A stretch of DNA of 64,000 bases, from the NCBI RefSeq assembly GCF_000208745.1, contig NC_030852.1:6939316-7003315 (forward strand), in the 5' to 3' direction. The notes below the pieces were generated by a model, which was given only the letters and a program-made list of their open reading frames with translations, was not told where the DNA came from and ran no database searches. The DNA comes from Theobroma cacao. Taxonomy: Eukaryota; Streptophyta; Magnoliopsida; Malvales; Malvaceae. Positions 52,501 through 63,557 of this stretch are shown here, piece after piece. Each line of letters opens with the position of its first letter. Positions within the stretch are counted from its first letter, which is position 1. Both the position numbers and the translations under genes were made by a program.

Positions 52501-55500
52501 AAAATGAACCCAATCCCAAAAAAAAAAAAGACTTAAATTAATTATAATCCCATTGTATAGTTACTAAGAAAAAAATAAATTACAAATACATTTAATGTTT
52601 CCAAGGGTGCCCAGAATCAACTTCACCATCATCTTTACTATCCTTTTTAACCACTTGCCTATAGTCAATAGGGTATAGGTATATAATCAACAAGGCACAT
52701 GAGAGCATATTATAGACAATGCAACATGATTTGGTATAAAAAGACTTCACGGCTGATTACAACACAAACAAATTTTCTTCAACAACCCTAGCTATCAACT
52801 GAAAATAAAAGTTTTGAGACACATTGAAGCATATTACGCTTAGGGTGCACATTGACCCATGTTCCACAGAGAGAGAGAGAATCAAAGGCACATTAATCAT
52901 TAAGCCTAAAACAAGAGGAGATACATTTACTGCTAAGTAATTAGGGTAAAGGGTGTATTCTGTACTTAATATTTTAATATAAATATGTAGGAGACCATGG
53001 CATTGGTAGACTGTCTAGTTATTCTCAATATACGCTCCCCCACGACATTCATTTTATATATAAAAAAATAGAAGTTAAAAAAAAAAGATGTGCCATAAGG
53101 AGTTGCCTCAATTTTTTAATTGATCATATGCACCATTCTTTGACTTGTTCCTAGCTTCACTAGAGCCTCATTTAGTAACTGAAAGTAAATGATGAAACAA
53201 ATGGCAAACCATTAGAATGCATGTTAAATTTGTTATCAACCTTATAAAATATTATTTCACTGCTAAGATAATGGGCCACAACTTTAATATCAGAACAAGA
53301 AGGGCAGCAATAATAAGTAACAGCCAACAACAATCATCCAAGTAGATGTTACCGAATGTCAAGACTGTTGTTTCCCTTATTTCTCAAATCGAAGCTAAAG
53401 CCTCCTGGTTCACCCATTCCACCAAAGAAACCATCTGAACCGCCAAAGAATGCATTATACACTTCAAATGGATCAACCTAAAAATGAAAATTTGATCAAT
53501 CATAAAATGTGAAGGATAATCATGCATCATTCAATACTTGCAGTAAGCAGTAGAATTCACTATGATCTTACCTCTGGTGAAGCACCACCTGATCCATCAT
53601 ATCCTCCTTGTAAACCTGCCTCACCAAGGCGATCATATAAAGATCGTTTCTCATTATCTGATAGGACCTACATAAATGCTTCATTACAACACAACATGAA
53701 AAAGAACAATAAATTGCAAGTGCAATACCATCAATAGAATCCAACAAAATTTATACTGTTTTATCTACCGCCTCAATTAAAAAATTATGGAAACTAAGAA
53801 ATCTCAGTGCAGAAAACCATACTAAATGAGTGAAAGACTGAAGATGAACAAAATGACAACAATAAAATTTTATCATAGCGACTGCAAACAATGCAATACG
53901 ACAAGGAAAAGATTTTGGGATAAAAAAATAAGAATACTAATAGACAAAGCAGCATTTTAAAACAATAGTAATTACCTCATATGCAGCACTAATCTCTTTG
54001 AACTTCTCTTCTGATCCAGGACTCTTGTTCATATCTGGATGATACTGTTTCAAAGGATATATCAATTATTTCACAAGATGTAACCTAAAGAATCAATAAG
54101 TGAAACATATACTCGCATAGTCCAACAACTTGGACTTGACCTAGCAGTTCTTAACCCTCCAATGAAGGATCAACATTCAACGTCTAATTCCCTTATCCCC
54201 CCTTAGCCCTATTAGATTTATCAAAAATAAAATAAAGTAAAATAAGTAGGAATATACCAAATGATCAGAACTTGTGCCAACATATTTCCTATTCAATCAT
54301 TTTCAAATTATTCATGTTGAGAGAGTTTGAAGGCGAGACTTGAAAGTACAGTTTTGCTTCAAGTAACAACAATAAAATACTCGTTTGGCGAACCAAGAAT
54401 GTCTTTACAAACATATGCAATATGGGCAGGTCTGTCCCATAAAGAAACAACATTCGTTCTATATTCCTACACAAACACTTTGCTATATAAAAGGAAAGGG
54501 AAATAGGGGAGGGAAAGAAAATATCAGAAGACTGTTGAAAACTCTCTTCTCTTCCCCTTTTTTAGTCAAGATTGTGGAAATAGAATGAAGGAGAAAAGGA
54601 GCTACCCAGTGAATATATTTACTATTGTCTTAATCTTTATTATTCCATCTACTTTTCAGTTAATCCTGTCGTAACCTAGGGAAGTCTATCCACCCAAATC
54701 TGTTGCAATCTATAGCTTGTTAGGTTGTTGCTATTAAAAGAACCAGAGACAAAACAATTTCCTAACATTTACTAGTTTCTCTAGCACAGTAAAATGATTT
54801 CTCCTTACTTATTTCTTTTGGTGGGGTAATCCAATTGTTGGTTGCCAATCATTCTTTACCATCCCAAATGGTAGGATTTGCATGAACTAGCCCAAACTGT
54901 GGGCCAGCAGCCTTGCCTCCCAACCTTCCCTTCCCCGCCCCCCCCCCCCCCACCCAAAAAAAAAGCAAAAGAAAAGAAACTGTTCAAAATCCCAATGCAT
55001 CAGAGACAAATTTAAAGCTAGCCATTCTTAGGGCTCCATCAATTGAGCAGTTTTATAAATCTACAATAAAACAAGTTCTTTTTGATTGCAGATCCTTCTC
55101 TTCATATCTTCTTGGACCAGCAAAGCTGTCTCTCAATCTCTAACACAAGTTTCTTCTAAATCCCATCAATTGCAATGCAAGGCAGGCCTTTTGAATCTTA
55201 TTCCAAAATCCTGTAATTTAAGCACCTCCTATAGTTAGTTTACTGCATACAAGTATTTTTGCATCCTGGCACCTATCCTTGTTGATTTTCTACAATCATA
55301 TCGTTATTATGATGAAAATTCTAGCAAAAATTCTTCTTATTTGTAGACATCATTTCACCCTCAAACTCCGATAACTATACATCCCTTATTCACAAAACAA
55401 AAACCTGAAATTCCTGATCTCTTAAGCCAAATCCATATAAGCTGATCATCAGAAACCTGGCCTAGATTCAAACCCAGATAGTCTAGTGCACTGGATGCAA

Positions 55501-57340
55501 TAGAAAGTTTTTTAAAAGATAGCACTAATAATTTTAGGGTTTTTTAATTATTTTCATTCTCCCCATAATTAAAGAGACCTCGGTTTTTTCTACATATTAA
55601 AGAAGTGGATTTACCTGCTAATAAGACAATGATGTCACTTGACACTGGCATTAGAGCCAAAGAGAGTCCGTAGCTTCAGATCAAATTCAAAGACATTGAA
55701 TGCAACTAAAATACACTATTCCAATTATCTAGAAGCTTGTGCGGATATCTCAGAAGAACACTCACTATTCAAAGCAACTAGTTGACTGGCATGACATCAA
55801 CTTGAACTCTCTCTTTGAAGCAGTTTTGAATGAGTTGAATTTTCTCAAACTTGATAACTTGACTTTTCCCTCTTTATTTACTCATTTTCTCTTGCTTTAA
55901 ACATAGTTACATAAAATAAGGATCATTTCTTACTCTTTCTCCGCATGTACAGTATACTAAAGTTGAAGAGCAGGCATTATTATTAGAACAGTGCCTGGTT
56001 CTTTCTGCATTTTCACCTGTTTTGAGTACCCTAATTGGCCAAGGAAGGTAAACACAGTTTCTACTCTTTAAATTTTCCTATTTTTCTGACTGTAACGTGC
56101 CAATAGTATTAGGCCTTGGTTCTTTCTTTTTACAAATTTAGGCTTCTTTCTCACACAACTTCTTAGTTTCTTTTTTTTTTTTTTTTAGCTTTAATTCTCA
56201 GCATATTTAATGGTCTTTTCTTTTCAATATAACAAAATTGCAACACTTGTGACTTAAAACTTGCCTAAAATATCCCATTATAAAAAACCTGCCTCAAGTA
56301 GTTCCTTACCTCTAATTCCACAACATTAGAATAAAAATCAGTCAAGTAGAATAATTGAGAGATTTATGAGTTTTACTATGAAAATTGAGTCCAAACATTA
56401 GGAATTTATGGTATGAATAAGGCAAAAAAAGAAAACATATTAAAGATATTTTATGAAAAAATTAAACATAGAAATCGAAAGGTGACAACATCACTTTTTA
56501 ATAGAGAATGATATATGGTAATGGTATGTAAATATTAAAAATTGGCATATTTTATAACATTTGGGAAAATTTTTTAAGTATCTTCTTCTTATCAAGCTTT
56601 CAATGACTTAAAATTTTGAAGGGTACAACTCCTTGATTAGGAGTTGAATCTATAACCAAGTGTTTCTTTTGTTTTTTTTTTTTTATACTTTGGATTAAGA
56701 AATCATATGCAGATTGATTTCTAAAATGGTTAATCTAATATCAAATCAATCAATCAATTAATCCACTATTTTATATTTCTTTTCAATTCATTACATTTAT
56801 CATGCAAAAAAAATTAAAAGAGAAATTGCCCGCAGCAATGCAATGCGTGTTTCCAAATTTCAAAGTTCAATCACTTTCACTATTATTTGTTGTCAACAAT
56901 CTACAATCCTTCAGAAGCAATGAAAAGGCAAATCCAATGACTGAATTTCGCCAAGCAAAGATCCAATAAAATCTGCCAAAAGATAAGTAATAGGCAATTG
57001 CAGACAGTGCAACTCATAAAACAAATACCTTGCGTGCAAGCTTCCTGTAAGACGCCTTAATCTCTTGCAAAGTGGCGCCGGGACTGACGTTCAAAGTGGT
57101 ATAATAGTCAGAGCCAGCGGCCCTGATAAGGCCGCTGCGACGGCCTTCCCTCTTGATGGCACCAACACCAAAATTAGGGGTGTTGCAAAAGAATTGAGAT
57201 TCGCTGCAACCCAAGCCCAAATCAAAGCTTCTACTGCCACTGCCAATGCCATGATATACAAACCAATTGTGTCGTCTAATTGAACAGCTTTGAATTGGCA
57301 GGTTTACATTGGCATAGAAAGGAAAGGAGATTATGGGCAT
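42212..57340 (-). CDS. Type I DnaJ/Hsp40 chaperone, probably chloroplast-targeted (11 coding exons)
   Basis: Co-chaperone that would present clients to plastid Hsp70 and stimulate its ATPase. Exons, high to low: 57029-57340, 53976-54044, 53572-53667, 53353-53477, 51993-52188, 50868-51043, 49984-50113, 48197-48357, 43226-43299, 43022-43115, 42212-42401. The total is 1623 nt (540 aa) with consistent phases. Residues 1 to about 74 are rich in Ser, Arg and Gly with few acids, like a transit peptide. The J domain spans about 78-142 with HPD at 106-108. A GGF-rich linker follows, then four CxxCxGxG-type repeats at 227-234, 244-251, 270-277 and 284-291; the last reads CRRCGGSC, with Cys in place of the final Gly. 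The DnaJ C-terminal domain runs to about 425. A Ser/Lys-rich tail and a hydrophobic segment (about 504-524) close the protein. The start is the first ATG in the frame; the frame upstream of it has no other ATG. It resembles the plant group that includes Arabidopsis At3g17830 (from memory). Exons 10-11 are the least certain. Confidence 0.92.
42824..42895 (+). mobile_element. SINE-like element S1 copy 2 (DnaJ intron 10)
   Basis: ACTCATTAGTTGGTGC, then B box GGGTCGAATCC (42855-42865) and an A-rich tail. It matches 24824-24905 over about 75 bp. It lies antisense to the gene in the short intron before the last exon. Confidence 0.5.
43513..43586. repeat. Compound (AT)n-(AC)n-(AT)n microsatellite (DnaJ intron 8)
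   Basis: AT run, then GTAC and an AC run with interruptions, then a second AT run. Confidence 0.95.
44265..45010. mobile_element. GAGCTACTC-type repeat split by a MITE (DnaJ intron 8)
   Basis: Flanks 44265-44460 and 44760-45010 are rich in mirrored words such as CGAGCTACTCAAGC and GCTTGAGTAGCTCG. They look like the two arms of one non-coding element, interrupted by the MITE at 44483-44748. Confidence 0.55.
44483..44748. mobile_element. Stowaway-like MITE (DnaJ intron 8)
   Basis: Left CCCCTTCGTTTCAAATTGAAT and right ATTCAATTTGAAATAGAAGG are inverted ends resembling the CTCCCTCCGTxxC termini of Stowaway elements. It is about 266 bp and non-coding. Confidence 0.7.
46239..46460 (+). repeat. Dispersed LTR-like fragment, copy 1 (DnaJ intron 8)
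   Basis: Shares with 48600-48920 GGATGCTTAACGTGATATC and TTTTATATAGGATGC-type phrases, ending words of a plant LTR/TRIM family. Degenerate. Confidence 0.4.
48600..48920 (+). repeat. Dispersed LTR-like fragments, copies 2 and 3 (DnaJ intron 7)
   Basis: Two tandem pieces end in TTTTAGATTGGATGCCTAACA and TTTTGAGTTGGATGCTTAACA (48692 and 48902), each preceded by TTGTGGCCTTGTATTC / TTGTGGTCTTATACTTC. This is the usual 3' end of a TRIM or Copia LTR, here duplicated. Confidence 0.55.
54938..54951. repeat. Poly-C run
   Basis: About 14 C followed shortly by an A run, in DnaJ intron 1; prone to assembly length error. Confidence 0.9.
55440..55510 (-). mobile_element. SINE-like fragment (DnaJ intron 1)
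   Basis: On the minus strand GGGTTTGAATCTAGG (55461-55475) matches a B box, with CTAGACTATCTG upstream. Only the head is clear. Confidence 0.35.
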
Positions 57341-57454
57341 TTTTTCCTTAAGAAGCTTAGGATTTTGCGATTTGTTGGGTTTTTGCTCTTTCAACGAGCT
57401 TTACTTGGCTTGCTGGCTGCTCACTCTGCTAGGAATGTACTCTTTTTTCAACAA

Positions 57455-57475
57455 AATAAAATATATATTTTAATT
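57455..57475 (-). promoter_or_regulatory. Possible TATA element of the DnaJ gene
   Basis: An ATATATATTT-type stretch lies about 120 bp upstream of the ATG at 57340 on the coding strand. Spacing fits a TATA box with a leader near 90 nt. The whole region is AT-rich, so this could be chance. Confidence 0.25.
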
Positions 57476-57515
57476 AGCTTTTAAAATTTTTTATATGCGA
57501 AAAGTATCCACTCAC

Positions 57516-57960
57516 ATTTTGTCCAATTTAATTCATATACTCAAAATTAAAAAAAATTTAATTATCTAATTTTAAAAATTATTCTAATTTAATCCCTTTC
57601 TCTAAGCTAATTTGACCATTAAAATGCATTATATAAGTATTGACATGGCACTTACGTGGCACACTTCGATAATGTAATAATGGAGAAGTGACTAACACGC
57701 TGATATAATAGTATCATATCAATATTTCAAAGTGACGTGGCAATCCATATTGAAAATGGTAGTGCCACATGGCACTAACATACTGACATGGTAGTGCCAC
57801 ATGGCAAATCAAGAAAAAAAGTTTTCCCCACCTAAAAAAATCAAAAGGACTAAATTAAAGGGAAAAAAATTACGATACAAGTACTAAATTAAAAAAATTT
57901 TGATATACGGAGATTAAATTGAATAAAATTTAGGGATTAAATTAAAAAAAATATAGTTAA
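57516..57960. mobile_element. Fold-back MITE upstream of the DnaJ gene
   Basis: Left GTCCAATTTAATTCATATAC and TAATTTAATCCCTTTCTC mirror right AAAGGGACTAAATTAAA-type and GATTAAATTGAATAAAATTT. The centre holds two copies of GTAGTGCCACATGGCA. It lies about 175 bp upstream of the DnaJ start codon. Confidence 0.75.
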
Positions 57961-59084
57961 CTCACTTTTCATATTATTAAATGTCTTTTGTTGTTGGTAT
58001 CATTTCAATAATGCATATATTGGACTAAAAATAAAAGTAAATGGAGCCATATAGTAGCTTTATTATTGCTTTCAAAAATACTTCAACAATTATAATACGA
58101 AAGAAGAGACAATAAGAACATTTATCTTCTTAAGAAAGAAAAGACACTTATATATATATATATATATATGCAAAACAATTTACAAAACCTTTACAAGAGG
58201 CTTGTAACATGACTTTGACCAAAATCAAATAAAGCCCTTGTACGATATATGCTAATTACAAAAGAAAGCCACTTAGATACATATAATATTGATAAAAACA
58301 TGGTAGCAACATTTACACAACATTTAAGTACCTATTAACCAAACCAAATATACCATCTAATTATACCAAGACGGCATATAAACCACACAACAAACCACAA
58401 CAAGTTCTAGTCATTTTTAATGCTTTCATGAGTGGGCAAATCAGCAACCGAATCCGATCTCTTGGGTTGCTTTTATTTTGCAATTTCTCGCGGTTAGAAT
58501 TGCAAAAATAATGCTAAAACAATATGATCATAATGCAAGTCACAATTTTTCTCACCTATAGCTGCCTATTGGATATGAATGACCTTGAATCCCTATGGTC
58601 GGTTGCAACAACCAATTGATTTAGCCTTTCAACCTATTGAAAGATGCATGCACACTAAATATTTAAATATCCATCTAGCAAAATCATTAAACAACATGAC
58701 ATGAACAGAGACTAAATTGTTACTCACATTTATAACAAAAATCTATTTTGGAGGAGATGTAGGTGTTGAGACAAATTGGGTTTAACGTCTATAGGTTGCT
58801 ATCCCTTACCTTTAAGGGCTTGCATGCTTCAATTTCAGTCTTAGGATAGCAACATCATCTGAACTGAAGCCTTCTGTAGTTGAAGCAGTAGATTAGGTTC
58901 TTTTAGTAACCCCCACTTTTTTCCTCTTGATAGCGATAGATGCAATGGACTCAGTAACACCTTAACTTGCATTAGTAGTAGGTTGACTTGCACCAGCAGC
59001 AGGTCATTTGGTGCACCAGTAGTAGGTTCACTTGGTGCACCACTAGTAGCTTCATTTGCTATACTAGCAGAAGATTTCCTCTTT
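57961..59084. other. No intact gene; transposon flank
   Basis: Includes a (TA)n run at 58149-58169. The part from about 58780 could be the tail of the MULE transposase reading frame (with GAPSEPTTGAP-like residues on the minus strand), but stops interrupt it. Confidence 0.4.
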
Positions 59085-60115
59085 CGACTATGACTTTTCT
59101 GTATGCTTGTCTGACCCTAAACATGCAAATTAGAAAAAGTAAATAACCAACAATATAAATAATAACTAAATAAAGCAACAAGATGCATAAAGATAACACT
59201 TATTTGGTGCATAAGATAATTTGACCTATTATGTCCTTCTTGATGGCAAATAGAGCATTTCATTATCTTTCCAACCCTCAGTATACTTTTCTTTAACCCT
59301 TCACCTTGTTCTTTTTTTCTCTTTTTCTTGGGTCGTCTAGCATATCACTTCATACATAGAGGTAAGACAACCTCCACATTCCACTAAGGCCAGAACAATG
59401 GCCATCTAACAAGATTAAGCAGTTGTTCATAAGCCTTAAGGTATTCACTTTTTTAAAAATAGTTTGCTAAATACTTTGTATAGTCATCTTGCTCATAATA
59501 GATAGCATTGATGGCATGCGACATGGCACTCCACTAATGTCTCAAGCTCGACAACTACATGTTACATGCTACAAAGATATCGTGTAGCTCTCCCTTACCT
59601 ATTTTTTAGGATTTTCCTAGAAGACTTCATACAAATGGGCTTGATTTTGATCCACCTCCCATTTAGCTACCAACCCCTTATACTTCTCTAATTTAGTGAC
59701 TACACGAGGGCCATACTCAATTTTCCACTTCATCCCATATTCCCTATTTTAAACCAATCTCCTCATCACATAAAGCTTGATATCCTCAAGCATGCTGATG
59801 ATTGCTTTTCATCTTACTTCTATTATAACTCTATTAAATGTCTCACACACATTGTTGTTAATGACATTACACTTGGAGAAATCGAAAAAGAATGCTTGAC
59901 ATTAGTGCACAGCGTCCTAGTTCTCAATCAAGTGGTTGTATATATCCTCATTCATGGAGCACAGAAGTTCAATTTGCCTCTTGAACTCTATTTGGTTTGG
60001 AGATCTAGCACAATGCCAAAATTAGAACTTTAAGTCTTCATCTTTGAACTTTTTCCCCCACCTCATTGTCACATCACATTTTCTGAAGGGATCGTAATCG
60101 GTGCATGGACCCAAA
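59085..60115 (-). pseudogene. MULE (MuDR-type) transposase C-terminal relic
   Basis: On the minus strand a mostly continuous frame with several stops reads: FRKCDVTMRWGKKFKDEDLK, then a block with SKCNVINNNVCETFNRVI (the NNxxExFN signature before the last catalytic region), ISMLEDIKLYVMRRL, then WSAMSHAINAIYYEQ, as in the end of a SWIM zinc finger, YLKAYEQLLN, RRPKKKRKKEQGEG, and MKCSICHQEGHNRSN at about 59221-59263. That last piece is a CCHC zinc knuckle with the final Cys replaced. The order is that of plant MURA-type transposases. At least five stops make it dead. The N-terminal DDE part is absent or beyond recognition. Confidence 0.85.
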
Positions 60116-60286
60116 CAAGCATAACTCATTAAGCCCAAGCAAGCCCCTCATCATAACATTATTAAACATTCATCATTACATGCAGAAGCATCTCATCCAT
60201 TCATTAACATACATAATTGTAGTACAAGTATTCATACATCTTAGTGCACAATTAAGAAACTTCTCAATTTAATTGTGAAAACTCAA

Positions 60287-60287
<1 letters not shown>

Positions 60288-60336
<49 letters not shown>

Positions 60337-60387
60337 NNNNNNNNNNNNNNNNNNNNNNNNNNNNNNNNNNNNNNNNNNNNNNNNNNN

Positions 60388-60432
<45 letters not shown>
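60288..60432. repeat. (AT)n microsatellite with assembly gap
   Basis: AT run on both sides of 51 N (60337-60387). The true length is unknown. Frames drawn across it are artefacts. Confidence 0.98.
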
Positions 60433-60435
<3 letters not shown>

Positions 60436-62900
60436 TATTAATAAGTGCCACTGTTAAAGTGCACATTAACATTTAATATCAATATCTCCCTTGGGTGTCC
60501 ATATAGGCTCTCGAGCCATTATCATAATCTCATACTTAATATTATCAATGTAAAATGCCCAACATTGACAACATCAACATAAACATGTTCATAATTTGAA
60601 ATTATAACATAAAGTAAAGACCAACTCATCAACAGAATGTGACTGACCTTTTATGCATCAAGTAGCTATTAGACACTATCACTGATCTGCAACAAAATAA
60701 ATAGGGAAAATAACGTGTGAGTCACAAATACATCGTGAGTAGATACGAGAAAGGGATAAGTTAAGGAATAAAAGTATTTCGTAAATATGCACTTGTAGTC
60801 TCATGACATTCACAAACAATTTAATCATAGAATTCATAAAACATGTTATTTGAACACATTTGAATAGCATTCATTTGAAAACTTGTTAATATAAAACCTT
60901 TGAAAATCCTTTACCTTTGAAATTCTCATCAAATTCAATAAAACAACCTATTCTGCACCAAACATATCAATACATTCTTAAATGTATTGATGCTTTCAAG
61001 CATCTATCGATACATTAGTAAAATGTATCGATACATTTCACACAAAGAGCCTCCTGAAGCATTCTATTTAGAATGTATCGATACTTAAACCATATGTATC
61101 AATACTTTCAGCCCAGAACCCAAATTTTTGAGCAAAATCTTCCATTTTTTTACCATCCTTTAAGTTTTCTTACCTCTTGGGATTTTCTTCAATACTCAAT
61201 CTTCTTCATTAAGCACATTCTCATGCCATCATAGAGTACAAATCAAGAATAATGCTCAAACAACATTAGTGTGCAACATACCATGAACATAATAATTATG
61301 ATCATTTCATTAACATTAAACTCATACGTTGTGATGGTACATTCCCCATCACTTTGGGCGACAATGTACATCCCCATTACCTTTGGGCATTTATGATGCA
61401 TCATAGGAATGAAGTCGTCATTTACACCTTGTGAGAGTGGAATCAATTACACTTATAGAGTTCTCCTACTTATAGCATTAGGTATACGAAATGTCCTTCA
61501 CATACAAGCTTACTCATCTCATAAGGTATATAAAAAATACATCATATGTATAATCTCATGGCATTCATCATGCTTTCTTAATCATCTCATGTAGTAAATG
61601 GAATATGGATCATATACATAATCTCATGGCATTCATCATGCTTTCTCATCAACTCATGTAGTATATGGAATATACATCATATACACAATCTCATGGCATT
61701 TATCATGCATACTTAATCACCTCATATAGTATATGGAATTTACATCATATACACAATCTTATAATATACACCATGCATATTTAATCATCTCATATGGTAT
61801 ATGGAATTTACATTATATACATAATCTTATGGCATTTATCATACCAAACATGCATATTATAGCATCTATAAATAAACATACAATATCTTGTATCCACATT
61901 AGTTCGAAGATCAGAGTAATCGAGTGGACTTCAAACATATGGTGCTTGTTCCCTTTGTTGAAAACTAATACATAGTATTATATTTACATACAAAGTAGAT
62001 TTGTCAACAATTTCAAAGTCATTGTATTAATCATATCATAATCACTAAGAATTTATTTTTCTTAGAAAATCATTTTCATTCTTGAAACTCAAATCTTTTG
62101 ATAAACTATTTTAGAGATATCATTTCAACATACATAAATAATCCTTTCTATAGAAATCATGCTAACTTTACATATCGAAATAATTTGAAAGTGGTGTATC
62201 CGCTCACCTAGTTGGAGATTCGATTCCTAACTCCAATCACAACTTTGTTTCAGCAAAATCTGTGGAGTTTTCAAGTGTTCTTATCATTCGACCATCATTA
62301 CAATCATTTCCTAGAATAAAATTCTCGTAATAATTATTCTAAGAACTTTCGAAACTACTTGCTTTTAGCTAAACTAATATTCTATCCAAAACCCATGCTT
62401 AGAAACCCATAAATATTTTATTCTTACCTTAGGTGAGCTTTGATGCTATGGAAAATTACAAAATCATTGAGCTTTAGTGTTCAACAGAAATTTTGGGCAT
62501 AAAAATAATATTTTTAATACTGAAAAATTCATAGATCAATATTTAAAAGTTGAAAAATGTCACCTTTATTTGAAAAACCCAAAACAAGCTTTAAATCTTC
62601 CAAAATGATGATTTGGGGTGAAAATGGGTTTGAGAGAGCTTAAAGTTGCTAAAAAACTGATGGGAGACGGCTTAAAATGAAAACCTTCAAAGTTAGGGTC
62701 ATATTTATACTATGAGATGTGAAAATACCCTTTTACCCTTTTTATTTTTCAAAAAATCAGCGAAATGTATTGATATGTTTGGCGATGTATCGATACTTTT
62801 TGGTTCTGAAAAAATTGTATCGATACATTATGAACATGTATAAATACACATTCATTAGAAACCCTTTATGGGCTAAATGTATTGATACATCATGCACATA
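60433..62900 (+). mobile_element. Gypsy-like LTR-type relic
   Basis: Non-coding DNA with TATCGATA palindrome clusters at 60966-61110 and 62765-62892, a 68-bp array at 61508-61860, and GTATCCGCTCACC at 62195, a phrase seen in plant Gypsy LTRs. No gag or pol remains. Exact ends are not determined. Confidence 0.45.
61508..61860. repeat. Tandem array, about 68-bp unit, five copies
   Basis: CTCATGGCATT (or CTTATGGCATT) recurs at about 61555, 61623, 61690, 61759 and 61826, a 67-69 bp period. Units also carry CATCTCATGTAGTATATGG and ACATCATATAC. They are moderately diverged. Confidence 0.85.
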
Positions 62901-63557
62901 TATGATACATTTGAGATAGAATGCTTATAAAACTTGCTCAACTTATTCACATTTGCTTCTTTCCTTTTACTCTCTATTTACTTAAGATATTCAATGTAAA
63001 TAAGCGAACACCCCCTATTTGGATTCAATTAAAATATCAAAAAAATCAAAATCTATGAGAATCAAAATCTAAATTTTGGTTTTAAGAACAAAATTGAAAA
63101 AGTTCGACTGAAATTAAATTTGTGGTTCCCATTTACCATAGCAAAAGTACTCTAAAAAATATGAAAAAAATCATTTTTGGTCATCTAAAAATCAAGAAAA
63201 TTATTACCGCTAACTTTTATTTCTAAAAAATTGTTCTATACAAATAACATATTTTGAACCTTTTTAGACTTAGAAAATTTTCTGATTCAAATTTGACAAA
63301 CAACTAAAAGTGTCAATGAATTATTTTGAAGGTTAAAACTAACTTTGATGTTGAAAACCTGTAATCTATGTGCTCACCTAAGGATTTCCTAACTCATCAT
63401 CTTACTCAAGGTGGGATTTGGCACTCGTATAGATGTCTCACGCACACCTTTGTTGTTTAATGAAAGAAATAAGCTCATTTATAGCACTTGAAAGCCCCTA
63501 CAACAACAAAATAAATTGGGTAGATAATAAGATAATATATATTAAAGATAAATTTAT
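62901..63557. other. No gene
   Basis: AT-rich transposon-like DNA. TGTGCTCACCTAAGG at 63371 resembles the CGCTCACC motif of the neighbouring LTR relic. Confidence 0.4.

Noticed and set aside
57341..57394. An N-terminal extension of the DnaJ frame to 57394
   Set aside because: The extension begins at TTG rather than ATG. The first ATG in frame is at 57340, and the family N-terminus is a transit peptide that fits this start.
60269..60472. Open frames on both strands with long Ile-Tyr strings
   Set aside because: They are translations of an AT microsatellite interrupted by 51 N.
61508..61860. A CRISPR-like array of regularly spaced repeats
   Set aside because: The units are contiguous and diverged with no unique spacers, and the genome is a plant's. 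It is a tandem repeat.
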